This document shows positions 1 to 9,098 of a stretch of 64,000 bases of DNA, in pieces; position 1 is the first letter of the stretch, and each line of letters begins with the position of its first letter. The translations under genes were made by a program, and so were the position numbers. This DNA comes from Haloarcula marismortui ATCC 43049 (GTDB taxonomy: Archaea; Halobacteriota; Halobacteria; Halobacteriales; Haloarculaceae): NCBI RefSeq assembly GCF_000011085.1, contig NC_006396.1, positions 1,550,001 to 1,614,000 of the forward strand, read 5' to 3'. Under the pieces are notes generated by a model. The model was not told the DNA's origin. It was given only the letters and a program-made list of their open reading frames with translations, and searched no databases.

Positions 1-179
1 GTGACCCACAGGGAGACATTGTGACCTACGAGTGGGACTTCGATGGAGACGGTATCTTCGAGACTGAAACAAATAAAGAGAAAATTAATACTAAGAGTGT
101 GTCGTCTGATACGACGGTCGCACTCCGCGTCGTTGACTCGGAAGGGAATGCCGACACTGTCCGCAAAGAGGTTCCGTAA
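1..179 (+). CDS. C-terminal fragment of a PKD-domain surface protein
   Basis: The reading frame is open from the window edge and stops at 177-179. The visible 58 or so residues read like the end of a PKD (Ig-like) repeat: YEWDFDGDGIFE is the typical tryptophan-aspartate strand, followed by TTVALRVVDSEGNADTV, the usual last beta strands. PKD repeats in haloarchaea sit in exported surface or extracellular proteins, so an extracellular role is inferred. The gene begins outside the window, so length, signal peptide and any catalytic domain are unknown. It converges on the CAP-domain gene on the other strand, with about 19 bases between stop codons. Confidence 0.75.
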   Translation, partial: DPQGDIVTYEWDFDGDGIFETETNKEKINTKSVSSDTTVALRVVDSEGNADTVRKEVP

Positions 180-198
180 CGGCCGTTCTCACCGCCCC

Positions 199-948
199 TC
201 AGCAGAGATTCACGGTAATGTAGACAACACCGTCGGCAGTCGCCGCGCCGACGCCGATGTGGTTCGCGTTCGCCACGTACAGCGTGTCACGAGGGCCGGA
301 GAGGTCGAACCAGTGGTCGGCGACGGCGTTGGCCGTCCGGGTCGCGTTCGCCCCGTTCGGGTCGATACTCGTGACCAGTTCGAGGTCGGTCACCGGGCGG
401 ATATACGCATTGCCTTTGTGGCGGAGGCGACACTGCTCGGACAGTCCGGCGGCCGCATACCGGTCTGTCGTGTCTGACCCGTTCGCAATCGGGGAGGCCA
501 ACCCCTGTGCAGCCATTCGCTCACTGTGGTTGCCGGCCATGGCTGACAGCGTCTGGCCGGTTTTGCTCTCATCCGAGAGGGAGCCGTCAACGGCGTCGTT
601 AGCAATCGGGTTGCCACGCCGATCGTTGATTGCCGCTATGAGCCGGTTTTCGAGGCGGTCTGTATCGATGGGCGTCTGTGTATCTGCTGATGTGGTCTGT
701 GCCGCATCCGGCGTTGAAGTGGGCTCTTCGGACTGCGTCATGGCGCTTGCAGCCCCGACACGACTCGGCGTCGCCGACGGCGAACTGCTCGTCTGGGGAG
801 TCGCTGCCGGCGGCGCGTCCGTGGACTCCGTCGGCGCTGATTGGGTCGCGTCTGGACCAAGCGTCCCCTCGACCGCTATTCCTGTGAGTCCCGAGACACT
901 GAGTGCCGCCAGAACTACCAAACCAAATGTGATGACCGATCTGTTCAT
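199..948 (-). CDS. exported CAP (SCP/PR1-like) domain protein
   Basis: 249 residues from the ATG at 946-948. I prefer it to an upstream start because the sequence MNRSVITFGLVVLAAL that follows is a clear N-terminal membrane or signal segment. Residues about 30-95 are a Ser/Thr/Pro/Ala-rich linker typical of haloarchaeal cell-surface proteins. Residues about 96-249 look like a CAP domain: LIAAINDRRG resembles the first helix, GNHSERMAAQG the central helix, and HIGVGAA followed by VVYITVNLC the final strands. CAP proteins are secreted and functionally varied; no substrate can be assigned. The family call rests on pattern recognition. The next gene, transcribed away from it, also encodes an exported protein. 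Confidence 0.6.
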   Translation of the reverse strand: MNRSVITFGLVVLAALSVSGLTGIAVEGTLGPDATQSAPTESTDAPPAATPQTSSSPSATPSRVGAASAMTQSEEPTSTPDAAQTTSADTQTPIDTDRLENRLIAAINDRRGNPIANDAVDGSLSDESKTGQTLSAMAGNHSERMAAQGLASPIANGSDTTDRYAAAGLSEQCRLRHKGNAYIRPVTDLELVTSIDPNGANATRTANAVADHWFDLSGPRDTLYVANANHIGVGAATADGVVYITVNLC

Positions 949-1129
949 ATGATACGTTCCTGTACCGTTCCGAGAAATGATATCTGCAATACAGTTATCT
1001 CGGAACCGGCTCGAACGGCGTAGATTCGGCTCTCTCTCCACAAATATGTTTGGACAGTATCGACGCTCCGATTACCAGCGGCGAAAACCCGCCCGTAAAC
1101 ATCTTTACTGTGGGTGAGTGTCCTGAGGT

Positions 1130-1813
1130 ATGGGTGACCTGTCGCGGCGCGGCTTCGGGGCCTCGGTGCTCGCCGCGCTCTCCGCTGGCTGTCTTGGGAG
1201 TCGACCTGATCAAGAGTCCGAGACGACGCCCGTCCCGGAGCCGGCAGCGTCACAGCAGACTGTTACAACTGATCGCGTCGGGACTGCTTCGACGCCAGCG
1301 GCGAATAGTGCTGCTCCGGCAAACACGTCAACAGCACAGCGCGCCGAGGCGTCGCAGACGAACAACTCTACGGAAACGTCGGCACGTCTCCAGGTCGAAA
1401 CCGAGACGCCGACGCCGACACCCGAACCGAACCACCGGTCTGTCGATACGTCGTTCCGGCTGGAGGAAAACGAATACCAGGACTACACGGTCGAAGCGAC
1501 TGACCAGACAACGCTCACCTACGACCTCATCGTTCGGCGTGGCCCGGCCGTGGATGTCATTCTGTTCACCGAAGAAGAATATCGGGCGTTCCAGAGCCGC
1601 TACCGGGCCCGATACGCCGGTGAGGTGTCGCGGTTCCACGAGACGAACATCCGCGAGAACCGGCTTACCATCGGGCAGGGAACGTATCGGCTCGTGGTCA
1701 ACAACACCGACTGGGGGCGTGCCGTTCCGTCACCGGATGAGCCGTACGACGTTCTCGAAGGCGAATGCATCGTCGATTTCGCTTTCAGCACGGAACCAGC
1801 AACCAGCGGATAA
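1130..1813 (+). CDS. Tat-type lipoprotein of unknown function
   Basis: 227 residues. The N terminus has a twin-arginine motif (SRRGF, residues 5-9), a hydrophobic stretch and a lipobox ending in Cys21 (LSAGC), so the protein should be exported folded by Tat and lipid-anchored outside the cell. Residues 25-100 are a Thr/Ser/Ala/Pro linker. Residues about 105-227 form a beta-rich domain that resembles the small beta-sandwich domains of other haloarchaeal lipoproteins, including VDTSFRLEENEYQDYTV and YRLVVNNTDWG. No catalytic motif is visible. A TTTACT element about 25 bases upstream suggests a near-leaderless transcript. Function not recognised. Confidence 0.7.
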   Translation: MGDLSRRGFGASVLAALSAGCLGSRPDQESETTPVPEPAASQQTVTTDRVGTASTPAANSAAPANTSTAQRAEASQTNNSTETSARLQVETETPTPTPEPNHRSVDTSFRLEENEYQDYTVEATDQTTLTYDLIVRRGPAVDVILFTEEEYRAFQSRYRARYAGEVSRFHETNIRENRLTIGQGTYRLVVNNTDWGRAVPSPDEPYDVLEGECIVDFAFSTEPATSG

Positions 1814-1883
1814 CTGTCTCACAGCAGGTTCGCGTCCTATCGGCGCAATACTAGTCAACCGTCGAAATACCAGTCGACAAGCC

Positions 1884-1890
1884 CATATAC
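1884..1890 (+). promoter_or_regulatory. TATA box of the HMG-CoA synthase gene
   Basis: The sequence CATATAC is centred about 25 bases before the ATG at 1912. That spacing places the transcript start at or next to the start codon, as usual for leaderless haloarchaeal mRNAs. The call rests on spacing and AT content only. Confidence 0.45.
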
Positions 1891-1911
1891 ATCCACGCTG
1901 ACGTTAGACTC

Positions 1912-3249
1912 ATGACTGCAGTCGGTATCGACGCCATGGAGATCTGGACCGGAAAGCTCAAACTCGACCTCGCTGAGACGTTCGCGCCGGCTCAGGGGGA
2001 CGATCCGGGGAAGTATACGAAGGGGCTCGGCCTGCGTGCATCATCGTTCCCAGATGTGTACGAGGATATTGTCACAATGGGGGCGAACGCGGCCCATCGT
2101 CTGATGGAGCGCAAGGGGCTGACGCCCGAGGATATCGGCCGTATCGATGTGGCGACCGAGAGCGCCTTCGACAACTCGAAGCCCGTTTCGACGTACATCG
2201 CAGGCTGTCTCGAACAGGTGTACGACGAAAACTTCCACCACGCCAACAAGGGCGAACGGAAGTTCGCCTGTATCTCCGGGACACAGAGCCTCGACGACGC
2301 CTACAACTGGATCCGCGCCGGACGGAACCGCGGTCGGGCCGCGCTCGTCATCGCAACTGACACTGCACTGTATGCCCGCGACGACCCCGGCGAGGCCACA
2401 CAGGGGGCCGGCGCGGTGGCGATGCTCGTCGACGAAGACCCCAATCTGGTCGAACTCTCGACCGAGCAGGGGTACGGGAGCGCCGACGAAACTGACTTCC
2501 TTAAACCAAATCAGCAGTTCCCGTCCGTCGACGGAAAGCGCTCGGTGAACGTCTACCTCGCCCGTATGCGCGAGGCGCTGGAGGACTTCGCTGAGGTAGC
2601 CGGCGACATCCACCCGGGCGACTACGAGATGATTCCCTTCCATACGCCGTTCCCGGGGATGGTCCGGAAGGCCGCAGCGCTTGGCTACCGACACATCGTT
2701 CGCGGCACAGACGTCGGCGACCTGCTCGCCGAGGAAATCGGCCACCAGCCCATGCGTTCGGACTTCGAGACCGACGACGAGTTCCACGCGGCGATCAAGG
2801 AGTACACGGACGCACTCACCGAAACCGAGCGCTATCAGGACTGGTACGCCAATACCATCGAGCCGACGCTCGAAATTTCCCGGGAGGTCGGGAACTGGTA
2901 CACCGGTTCTGTCCACATCGCCCGTGCCTCTGGGCTGAAACACGCCCGCGAGAGCGGACTGGATCTGGACGAGGCGAAATTGTTAGTTGCCTCCTACGGG
3001 TCCGGCGCACAGGCGGAAGTCCACGCTGAAACCGTTGTCCCCGGCTGGGAGGAGGAGATCGGCGCGCTTGATATCGACGAGCAGATCCAGAACCGCCACG
3101 AGCTCACCTTTGCGGAGTACGAACAGGTCCACGACGTCCACAATCACGATACCGAGGCAGATGTCGAGGAGTTCACCGCGCCCGAAAAGGAATTCGCCTT
3201 CGACGGCTGGGGCCGGATGGGTGAGCGGAAATATCGGTACGTGGAGTAA
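1912..3249 (+). CDS. hmgB: hydroxymethylglutaryl-CoA synthase
   Basis: 445 residues. It condenses acetyl-CoA with acetoacetyl-CoA to HMG-CoA in the cytoplasm, the entry to the mevalonate route for archaeal isoprenoid lipids, carotenoids and quinones. The thiolase-fold catalytic triad is visible: general base Glu83 (ATESAFD), nucleophile Cys120 (RKFACISGTQS) and His244 (MIPFHTPFPGM). The end (EFAFDGWGRMGERKYR) is typical of the archaeal branch of the family. The start at 1912 is favoured by a TATA-like element at the leaderless spacing. It is monocistronic, with no other mevalonate gene in this window. mvaS or hmgS are alternative names. Confidence 0.93.
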   Translation: MTAVGIDAMEIWTGKLKLDLAETFAPAQGDDPGKYTKGLGLRASSFPDVYEDIVTMGANAAHRLMERKGLTPEDIGRIDVATESAFDNSKPVSTYIAGCLEQVYDENFHHANKGERKFACISGTQSLDDAYNWIRAGRNRGRAALVIATDTALYARDDPGEATQGAGAVAMLVDEDPNLVELSTEQGYGSADETDFLKPNQQFPSVDGKRSVNVYLARMREALEDFAEVAGDIHPGDYEMIPFHTPFPGMVRKAAALGYRHIVRGTDVGDLLAEEIGHQPMRSDFETDDEFHAAIKEYTDALTETERYQDWYANTIEPTLEISREVGNWYTGSVHIARASGLKHARESGLDLDEAKLLVASYGSGAQAEVHAETVVPGWEEEIGALDIDEQIQNRHELTFAEYEQVHDVHNHDTEADVEEFTAPEKEFAFDGWGRMGERKYRYVE

Positions 3250-3407
3250 GCGAGGGGCGCAGGAAGCGCGGCCCTCGAATCGGAGCGGCGAGAGGGGCCG
3301 TGGAGACTAGCGAGGGGCACGACCGTAGGGAATAATAAAAAGCGCGCTGTCAGGTGTCGTGAATACGCAGAGTCCTATTGATGCCGTGGTGAACAGTATC
3401 TGGCAGC

Positions 3408-3578
3408 CTACCATCGGGTATCGTTGTTGAGGCGGCTAATGATGCTATCGAGAGAAACAGAGAGAGTCCCGCCACTGTCGTAGTAATGAAGCGCAAGCAT
3501 CGTACCGACAAACGAGGCAGCAACAACAAATCCGAAACTGGCGAGCGCCAATACGAGAAGGAAGCCAAATTGCACCAT
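3408..3578 (-). CDS. small putative membrane protein
   Basis: 56 residues from the ATG at 3578. A start 17 codons further upstream is possible, but the shorter form begins directly with the hydrophobic region. The first 35 residues are one long membrane-spanning stretch or a tight hairpin (MVQFGFLLVLALASFGFVV and on), followed by a short polar tail. The length and absence of recognisable relatives make this tentative. It lies between hmgB and a regulator in a rather AT-rich stretch. Confidence 0.4.
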   Translation of the reverse strand: MVQFGFLLVLALASFGFVVAASFVGTMLALHYYDSGGTLSVSLDSIISRLNNDTRW

Positions 3579-3747
3579 GCACAGACTTGACTCCCCCGAT
3601 ATCAAAGTAGTACCCATTGACAATTTCACAGCCCTACAGAGTAATTGTCACGCTGCGTGGTGAACAAAGAGATCGCATTCACGACAACAGTCGTTTTCCA
3701 GAATGTGTGTCGACAGGCGCGAACCAGCACGGCCAGAGCCGACGCGC

Positions 3748-4455
3748 TCAGGGAAGCTCTCGCAGGCCGCCCAGCAGGTCTTCCAGTTCGATATCAGTGA
3801 TTGCAAGCGAAAAGTCATCAATGCGGGCGAGGTCCTGTGCGTGCTCCCAGACAGCCTCGTCCTCAAGTCCGTGGAGGATAACCGCGTTGGGCGTCGGCGA
3901 GACGACCCGGAGCGCGACCAGCGGGGACTCGCCGCGGGTCACGTTCGTGAACACGAGCGCGCGGTTCGTCGACTGGCCGTACAGCTGGTAGAACTCGTCC
4001 GAGGAGAGGCGCGTGATGGCGGCGATGGAGTTGATAACGGTGTGGCCGGCGACGGTGTCTTGACTGCCCCGGAACAGTTCTTCAGCGTCGATGGCGTCGT
4101 AGACGCGCTCGACGCCCACATTCGCGGAGTATTCACGGAGGTCGTGGACCACGTCGCTGTCGAACCCGGCCGAGAGCACGCGGGCGTGCTGGCGGATGTG
4201 GTCACCGCCGCGGTTCTCGTCGATATCAAGCAGTGCGACGACGAGTCGCCGGACCACGCCGATACCGGGGTTGTCACGCCGGCCGCTCTCGTAGTCCGAG
4301 ACCACGGACGGGGATACGTCGAGTTCGTCGGCGAGTTCGGTCTGTGCAACGTCGAAGTCAGTGCGCCACTTCCGCAGGGTCGCCCCTGGGTCGTCGCTCA
4401 GTGCCACCTCACCCGCCATTTTTTCCGCGAGGTCATCGCGTGCGCCCCCTGCCAT
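3748..4455 (-). CDS. XRE-type helix-turn-helix transcriptional regulator
   Basis: 235 residues. Residues about 24-75 form a phage-repressor type HTH: TLRKWRTDFDVAQTELADEL is the first helix pair and VSPSVVSDYESGRR the recognition helix. The remaining 160 residues are a mixed alpha/beta domain, probably for ligand sensing or dimerisation, with no motif I recognise. The same architecture recurs in archaeal HTH proteins of unknown targets. It is cytoplasmic and probably DNA-binding. It ends 292 bases before the next stop and is not closely coupled to a neighbour, so its regulon cannot be read from context. Confidence 0.75.
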   Translation of the reverse strand: MAGGARDDLAEKMAGEVALSDDPGATLRKWRTDFDVAQTELADELDVSPSVVSDYESGRRDNPGIGVVRRLVVALLDIDENRGGDHIRQHARVLSAGFDSDVVHDLREYSANVGVERVYDAIDAEELFRGSQDTVAGHTVINSIAAITRLSSDEFYQLYGQSTNRALVFTNVTRGESPLVALRVVSPTPNAVILHGLEDEAVWEHAQDLARIDDFSLAITDIELEDLLGGLRELP

Positions 4456-4507
4456 TAGTTCACACGCTGGAGGGTCGCGAATAAAAGGGTATCGGAACCA
4501 CGGGCGC

Positions 4508-5056
4508 TTACCGGCGGGCGGTCAGTTCAACCGTAGCAAGGACACCGTTTGTGGGGACGTGAACGACGCGTACCTCGATGGTGTCGCCCGGTCCGACAGT
4601 CCCGCCACCGGCGTTCAACTGGAACGTGATGGCCCGGCCCGCTGACCACCGCTGACCGCCATTGGCGATGACACCGCCGACACAGTAGTCGTAGATGAGG
4701 TTGTCCGGGTCGTCAATGTTGCTCGCTGCCAGCGCCGTCCCGGAGACTGGCAGGTCGACGATGCGAGCGTCGCTGTCGGGGAGTGCAACAGCGACTTCCA
4801 GTTCGTCGGCCGGAACCGGATCACCGCCGGCGTGTCGAATCGACACCGTGTTGAGGCCGCATCCACCCGATGGGCCAGTCACGAAATCTCCTGTCGAGCG
4901 GGCGACGGTGGGCGTCCGCTGGTTCAGGTCGCTGCTTGCAGTGAGCACAACGCCGCCGACTGTCCCGGCCAGAAGGACAGTAATTGAGAGCATGAGGACC
5001 ACGCCGATGACGGGGCTGACGCCACGAGGGTCACAATGGAGATCTCGTCCGGCCAC
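4508..5056 (-). CDS. type IV pilin-like protein, class III signal peptide
   Basis: About 182 residues from the GTG at 5054-5056; another in-frame GTG at 5125 would add 23 residues. The key signal is DPRG followed by VSPVIGVVLMLSITVLLAGTV. This is the haloarchaeal prepilin pattern, a short charged leader ending in Gly cut by prepilin peptidase, then a hydrophobic helix used for assembly. The mature part is beta-rich (AITFQLNAGGGTVGPGD, DTIEVRVVHVPTNGV), as in pilins and related surface subunits. It should be assembled outside the membrane by a PilB/PilC machine that is not in this window. It is divergent from rfcL. Whether it makes adhesion pili or another surface structure is unknown. Confidence 0.8.
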   Translation of the reverse strand: MAGRDLHCDPRGVSPVIGVVLMLSITVLLAGTVGGVVLTASSDLNQRTPTVARSTGDFVTGPSGGCGLNTVSIRHAGGDPVPADELEVAVALPDSDARIVDLPVSGTALAASNIDDPDNLIYDYCVGGVIANGGQRWSAGRAITFQLNAGGGTVGPGDTIEVRVVHVPTNGVLATVELTARR

Positions 5057-5123
5057 TGGTGGAACACACTGCCCGTTGCTTCCGATAAAAACCTCAGCAG
5101 TAGACCGGTACTGCTCCGCAATC

Positions 5124-5130
5124 ACTAAAC
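5124..5130 (+). promoter_or_regulatory. TATA-like element of rfcL
   Basis: ACTAAAC is centred about 28 bases before the ATG at 5155, the usual spacing for a leaderless haloarchaeal transcript. It lies in the short region shared with the divergent pilin gene. Confidence 0.35.
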
Positions 5131-5154
5131 GCCGGTCGCGCCAACCACAATCAA

Positions 5155-6681
5155 ATGGATTGGACGGAGAAGTACCGCCCGACGACGCTGTCGGAGGTGC
5201 GGGGCAACGACAAGGCCCGCGACGCACTCAAAAAGTGGGCGGAGACGTGGGACGACCACCGCGAGGCGGTCATCCTCTATGGGTCCCCGGGCATCGGGAA
5301 GACCTCGGCCGCCCACGCGCTGGCAAACGACATGGAGTGGCCGACCATCGAACTCAACGCCAGCGACTCCCGGACCAAGGACGTAATCAATCGGGTGGCC
5401 GGCGAAGCCGCCAAATCCGGGACGCTGACCGCTGGCGGTGGTGGCCGTCGCCTCGTCATCATGGACGAGGCGGACAACATCCACGGCAACGCCGACCGCG
5501 GGGGCGCACGAGCGATAACGGCCCTCGTGAAGGAGGCCAGCCAGCCGATGATTCTCATCGCCAACGAGTACTACGAGATGTCAAACGGCCTGCGGAACAA
5601 CTGCCAGGACATCGAGTTCCGGGATGTCTCGCCCCGCTCTATCGTCCCCGTCCTGCGTGACCTCTGTCGCCAGGAAGGCGTCGAGTACGAGTCCGACGCG
5701 CTACAGGAACTCGCCGAGCAAAACAGCGGCGGCCTGCGGGGCGCGGTCAAGGACCTCCAGGCCATCGCCGAGACGACGGAGCGCCTGACCGCCGACGACG
5801 TGGTGACCGGCGAGCGGGATACGACAGAGGGCATCTTCGAGTACCTCGACGTGGTGCTCAAGGAGGCCGGCGCGCAGGACGCGCTTGAGGCCAGCTACGA
5901 CGTGGACGAGACGCCGGACGACCTCATCAACTGGATCGAGGACAATATGCCCAAGGACTACGAGGGGACCGAACTGGTCCGTGCCTACGAGTTCCTCTCG
6001 AACGCTGACCAGTGGCTCGGCCGCGTGCGCGAGACGCAGAACTACTCCTTCTGGCGGTACGCTGGCGACAACATGACCGCTGGCGTCGCTGCGGCCCGAG
6101 ACGGAACGAAGGGTGGCTGGACCCGCTACGGCCCGCCGAGCTACTGGTCGAAACTCGGCCGGTCGAAAGGGACCCGGAACACACGAGACTACGTCGCCCA
6201 GCAGATAGCCGCTATCGACGGCGTGTCGATGCGGACCGCCCGCCGGGAGATCATGCCGTTCCTCGCAACGATGACGCACCACTGCCGAAACCGGGAGCTA
6301 ACGGTGGCAATGGCAGCGACCTACGATATGGAGGCCGAGCACGTTTCTTTTGTCACCGGGTCGGGCAAGGACACGAACAAGGTACAGGACATCGTCGCCG
6401 ACGCAGAGGCACTCAAGGAGGAAGCCGCCGTCGAACACTCCGGCGGGGTTTTCGAGGGTGCGAGTGCCAACGGCGGCGACGGGGACAGCGATGCAGATGG
6501 CGATGCTCCAGATACCGATGCTGGCGAGGAGAGCGGTGACCAGCAGGTGACCCTTGCGGCGGACGATGGCGCTGAATCCGACGCCACCAGTGACGGCACC
6601 ACTACCGACGACGAGACGGAAACAGCGAGCGAAGCCGCCGAAGACGACGACCAGCAGTCCGGTCTTTCTGACTTTATGTAG
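5155..6681 (+). CDS. rfcL: replication factor C large subunit
   Basis: 508 residues. It is the large subunit of the clamp loader that opens and loads PCNA on primed DNA. Walker A is GSPGIGKT (residues 43-50), Walker B is VIMDEAD (about 101-107), and the start MDWTEKYRPTTLSEV is diagnostic of the family. The C-terminal 100 residues are a disordered acidic Asp/Glu/Thr/Ser tail, a halophilic expansion. The protein ends QSGLSDFM, which matches a PCNA-interacting peptide (Q..L..F). The small subunit gene is not in the window. Stop codons of rfcL and the convergent ABC permease abut at 6681/6682. Confidence 0.97.
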   Translation: MDWTEKYRPTTLSEVRGNDKARDALKKWAETWDDHREAVILYGSPGIGKTSAAHALANDMEWPTIELNASDSRTKDVINRVAGEAAKSGTLTAGGGGRRLVIMDEADNIHGNADRGGARAITALVKEASQPMILIANEYYEMSNGLRNNCQDIEFRDVSPRSIVPVLRDLCRQEGVEYESDALQELAEQNSGGLRGAVKDLQAIAETTERLTADDVVTGERDTTEGIFEYLDVVLKEAGAQDALEASYDVDETPDDLINWIEDNMPKDYEGTELVRAYEFLSNADQWLGRVRETQNYSFWRYAGDNMTAGVAAARDGTKGGWTRYGPPSYWSKLGRSKGTRNTRDYVAQQIAAIDGVSMRTARREIMPFLATMTHHCRNRELTVAMAATYDMEAEHVSFVTGSGKDTNKVQDIVADAEALKEEAAVEHSGGVFEGASANGGDGDSDADGDAPDTDAGEESGDQQVTLAADDGAESDATSDGTTTDDETETASEAAEDDDQQSGLSDFM

Positions 6682-7662
6682 TCATCGGCTGGTCGTGCCG
6701 AGACCGGGAATCGCGACCCGGTCTTCGACGTATTCCATCACCAGTGACGCCGAGATAACAAGCGCAAGGTACAGCAGGCCGGCGAGGACGAACAGTTCCG
6801 TGTACCGGTAGGTCTCGCTAGCGATCGCGTCGGTTCGCTCGAACAGTTCGCGGACGGTGATGAAACTCGCCAGCGACGAGTACTTGATGAGGTACACCAG
6901 CTCGTTCGACCAGCCCGGAATCGCGTAGCGCAGGCCCTGCGGCAGGACCACGTGCCGTATCCCATCGACTTTCGAGAGCCCAATTGAACGGGCGGCGGTG
7001 AGTTGCCCTTCCGGGACGGAGTTCAGCGCTGACCGAATGTACTCCGACTGGTAGGCGGCGCTGTTAAGCGTGAACGCGATGACGGCCACCCAGAACGCCT
7101 GTGCGGGAATGAATCCAGCCCCGACCGTGGGCAGTTCACGGATAATCGTCGTCAGCGGCGTCGCGAAGTAGAGGACGAATAACTGGGCGAGCAGCGGCGT
7201 CCCGCGGAACAGTTCGGTGTATCCCAGTGCAAGCGAGCGGGTGAGCGTCCCGCCGTACACCCGAGCCACACTGAGTGGGACGGCGATAAAGAACCCGAGC
7301 GCGATACCCAGCAGCGTCAGCAGTATGGTCGCCCACACGCCGGTCGCCAGTGGCGGCAGGTACGGAATCGACGCCGCCAGGAACTCGAAGAAGCCGGCGA
7401 CCCAGCCGACGGGGACCCCGACCGGACCGAGACTCGCCGCGAGACCGCCAATCGTTGACGCGGCCGCCTCGAACGGTGCCGTCGGGAAAAACGACGTGTT
7501 GCGCTCGATGAGCGCGCCGTCTAGCAGGAAGTCGTTCGTCCAGCGCACGACGAGCCACGTCCAGAAGGCCCCGACAGTCAGCAGCGTCAGCGGCTGGTCG
7601 GTCAGCCCGGCGGCACGGGCACGGAGCGTTCGTCCGGCAGTCGTGGACTCCGGCGTCCCCAT
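6682..7662 (-). CDS. polar amino acid ABC transporter permease, long form
   Basis: 326 residues. Membrane permease of the polar amino acid family: it has several hydrophobic helices and the conserved pair LFRGTPLLAQLFVLYF and RSALNSVPEGQLTAARSIGLS, the latter including the EAA loop that docks the ATPase. The N terminus carries about 100 extra residues, including one more membrane helix near residue 30-45, compared with the sister permease downstream in the numbering. It is the last gene of an operon read leftwards: binding protein, permease, ATPase, permease. Three bases separate it from the ATPase gene. Substrate (an amino acid) is inferred from family only. Confidence 0.88.
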   Translation of the reverse strand: MGTPESTTAGRTLRARAAGLTDQPLTLLTVGAFWTWLVVRWTNDFLLDGALIERNTSFFPTAPFEAAASTIGGLAASLGPVGVPVGWVAGFFEFLAASIPYLPPLATGVWATILLTLLGIALGFFIAVPLSVARVYGGTLTRSLALGYTELFRGTPLLAQLFVLYFATPLTTIIRELPTVGAGFIPAQAFWVAVIAFTLNSAAYQSEYIRSALNSVPEGQLTAARSIGLSKVDGIRHVVLPQGLRYAIPGWSNELVYLIKYSSLASFITVRELFERTDAIASETYRYTELFVLAGLLYLALVISASLVMEYVEDRVAIPGLGTTSR

Positions 7663-7665
7663 CGG

Positions 7666-8418
7666 TCACTCCTCCTCGTGGGCCGTCTCGAGGCGGCTGA
7701 GGAATTCCCCGGTCCGGGCCGCCTGAGGGTTCTCGAACAGCTGTTCCGGCGGGCCGTGTTCGACGATACGCCCATCGTCGAGGAAAATGATGTCCGATGC
7801 CGCCGACCGCGCGAACCCCATCTCGTGGCTGACGACGAGCATCGTGATTCCTTCGGCGGCGAGGTCGCGCATCACCTCGACGACTTCGCCGACGAGTTCG
7901 GGGTCGAGCGCGCTGGTCGGCTCGTCGAACAGCAGGAGCTTCGGGTCCATGGCGAGCGCGCGAGCGATGCCGACCCGCTGTTTCTGGCCGCCAGAGAGTT
8001 CGGCGGGGTAGGAGTCAGCCTGGTCCAGAAGCCCGACCTGTTCGAGGTGTTCGTACCCTTTCTCCTGTGCCGCAGCTTTGTCCATGCCACGGACTTTCCG
8101 CAGGCCGAGCGTGATGTTTCCGAGTGCCGTGAGATGGGCAAAGAGGTTGAAATCCTGGAACACCATCCCGACCTGTTTTCGGAGTTCGTTCACGTCGGTG
8201 TCGGCGTCGGTAACACAGTCGCCGTCGAGGTAGATATCGCCGCCGTTGATCTCGGTGAGGCGGTTCACACAGCGCAGCATCGTTGACTTGCCGCTCCCGC
8301 TGGGGCCGATAACCACGTCCACGTCCCCGGCGTCCATCTCGAAACTGACGCCGGAGAGCACCTGCTCTTCACCGTATGACTTGTACACGTCGTCGAGTTC
8401 CAGCAGCGGGTCGCTCAT
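7666..8418 (-). CDS. polar amino acid ABC transporter ATPase (GlnQ-like)
   Basis: 250 residues. Cytoplasmic ATP-binding subunit. Walker A GPSGSGKST is at residues 38-46, the signature LSGGQKQRVGIARAL follows near residue 140, Walker B plus catalytic Glu is LLLFDEPTSALDPE, and the H-loop is VVSHEMGF. It powers amino acid import with the two flanking permeases. The start codon overlaps the stop of the upstream permease gene by 4 bases (ATGA), implying translational coupling. GlnQ/ArtP-type proteins cannot be told apart by substrate from sequence. Confidence 0.93.
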   Translation of the reverse strand: MSDPLLELDDVYKSYGEEQVLSGVSFEMDAGDVDVVIGPSGSGKSTMLRCVNRLTEINGGDIYLDGDCVTDADTDVNELRKQVGMVFQDFNLFAHLTALGNITLGLRKVRGMDKAAAQEKGYEHLEQVGLLDQADSYPAELSGGQKQRVGIARALAMDPKLLLFDEPTSALDPELVGEVVEVMRDLAAEGITMLVVSHEMGFARSAASDIIFLDDGRIVEHGPPEQLFENPQAARTGEFLSRLETAHEEE

Positions 8419-9095
8419 GCACGCTCACCGCCGGGGATGCTGAAGTGGTCGTCGACGTAGTCAAGCGAACGGTTCGTCACGAACGTGAGAACGAAGTAGA
8501 TGAGGCTCACAGTCAGGAAAATCTCAAGCGCAGCGGTGCTCTGACCGCCCTGGTAGAGGTTCTGGCCGATGGTCAGCAGTTCGCCGAGGCCGATGACGAT
8601 GGCGATACTCGTGTCTTTCAGGACGATCGTGAACTCGTTCTGGAAGCCGGGCACGCTTCGGCGGAGCGCCTGCGGGACAACGACGCTGCGGATCGCCTGA
8701 AGCCGGCCCATACCGACGGCACGAGCGGCTTCCAGTTGTCCCTCGTCGACGCTCTGGAGCGCGCCACGGAATATCTGTGACTGATAGGCGGCGCTCCGGA
8801 GGCCGAGCGCGATAGTCGCCGTCACGAAGGCGCTACTCGACACCGAGAGGCCGAAGAACAGCAGGATGATGATGACGAGCAGCGGCGTCCCGCGGAGGAC
8901 GACGCCGGCCGTCTCGACGGCGCGTTTGAGCGGGCCGCGCCCGTAGACCTCAACGGCTCCCGCCGGAAACCCGAGCAGAAAGCCAAGCAGGATGCTCGTC
9001 GCTGTCAGGGCGACCGTGACACCCGTGCCGACGAGTAGCAGGTCGAGGTTCCCGATGACGAACGCCCAGTCACTCTGCAACGGGAGGGGTGGCAT
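8415..9095 (-). CDS. polar amino acid ABC transporter permease, short form
   Basis: 226 residues with about five membrane helices. The family features are LRGTPLLVIIILLFFG and the EAA loop GALQSVDEGQLEAARAVGMG. It probably forms a heterodimeric channel with the longer permease in the same operon. Three bases separate it from the binding-protein stop, and it overlaps the ATPase start by 4 bases. Confidence 0.9.
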   Translation of the reverse strand: MPPLPLQSDWAFVIGNLDLLLVGTGVTVALTATSILLGFLLGFPAGAVEVYGRGPLKRAVETAGVVLRGTPLLVIIILLFFGLSVSSSAFVTATIALGLRSAAYQSQIFRGALQSVDEGQLEAARAVGMGRLQAIRSVVVPQALRRSVPGFQNEFTIVLKDTSIAIVIGLGELLTIGQNLYQGGQSTAALEIFLTVSLIYFVLTFVTNRSLDYVDDHFSIPGGERA

Positions 9096-9098
9096 CGG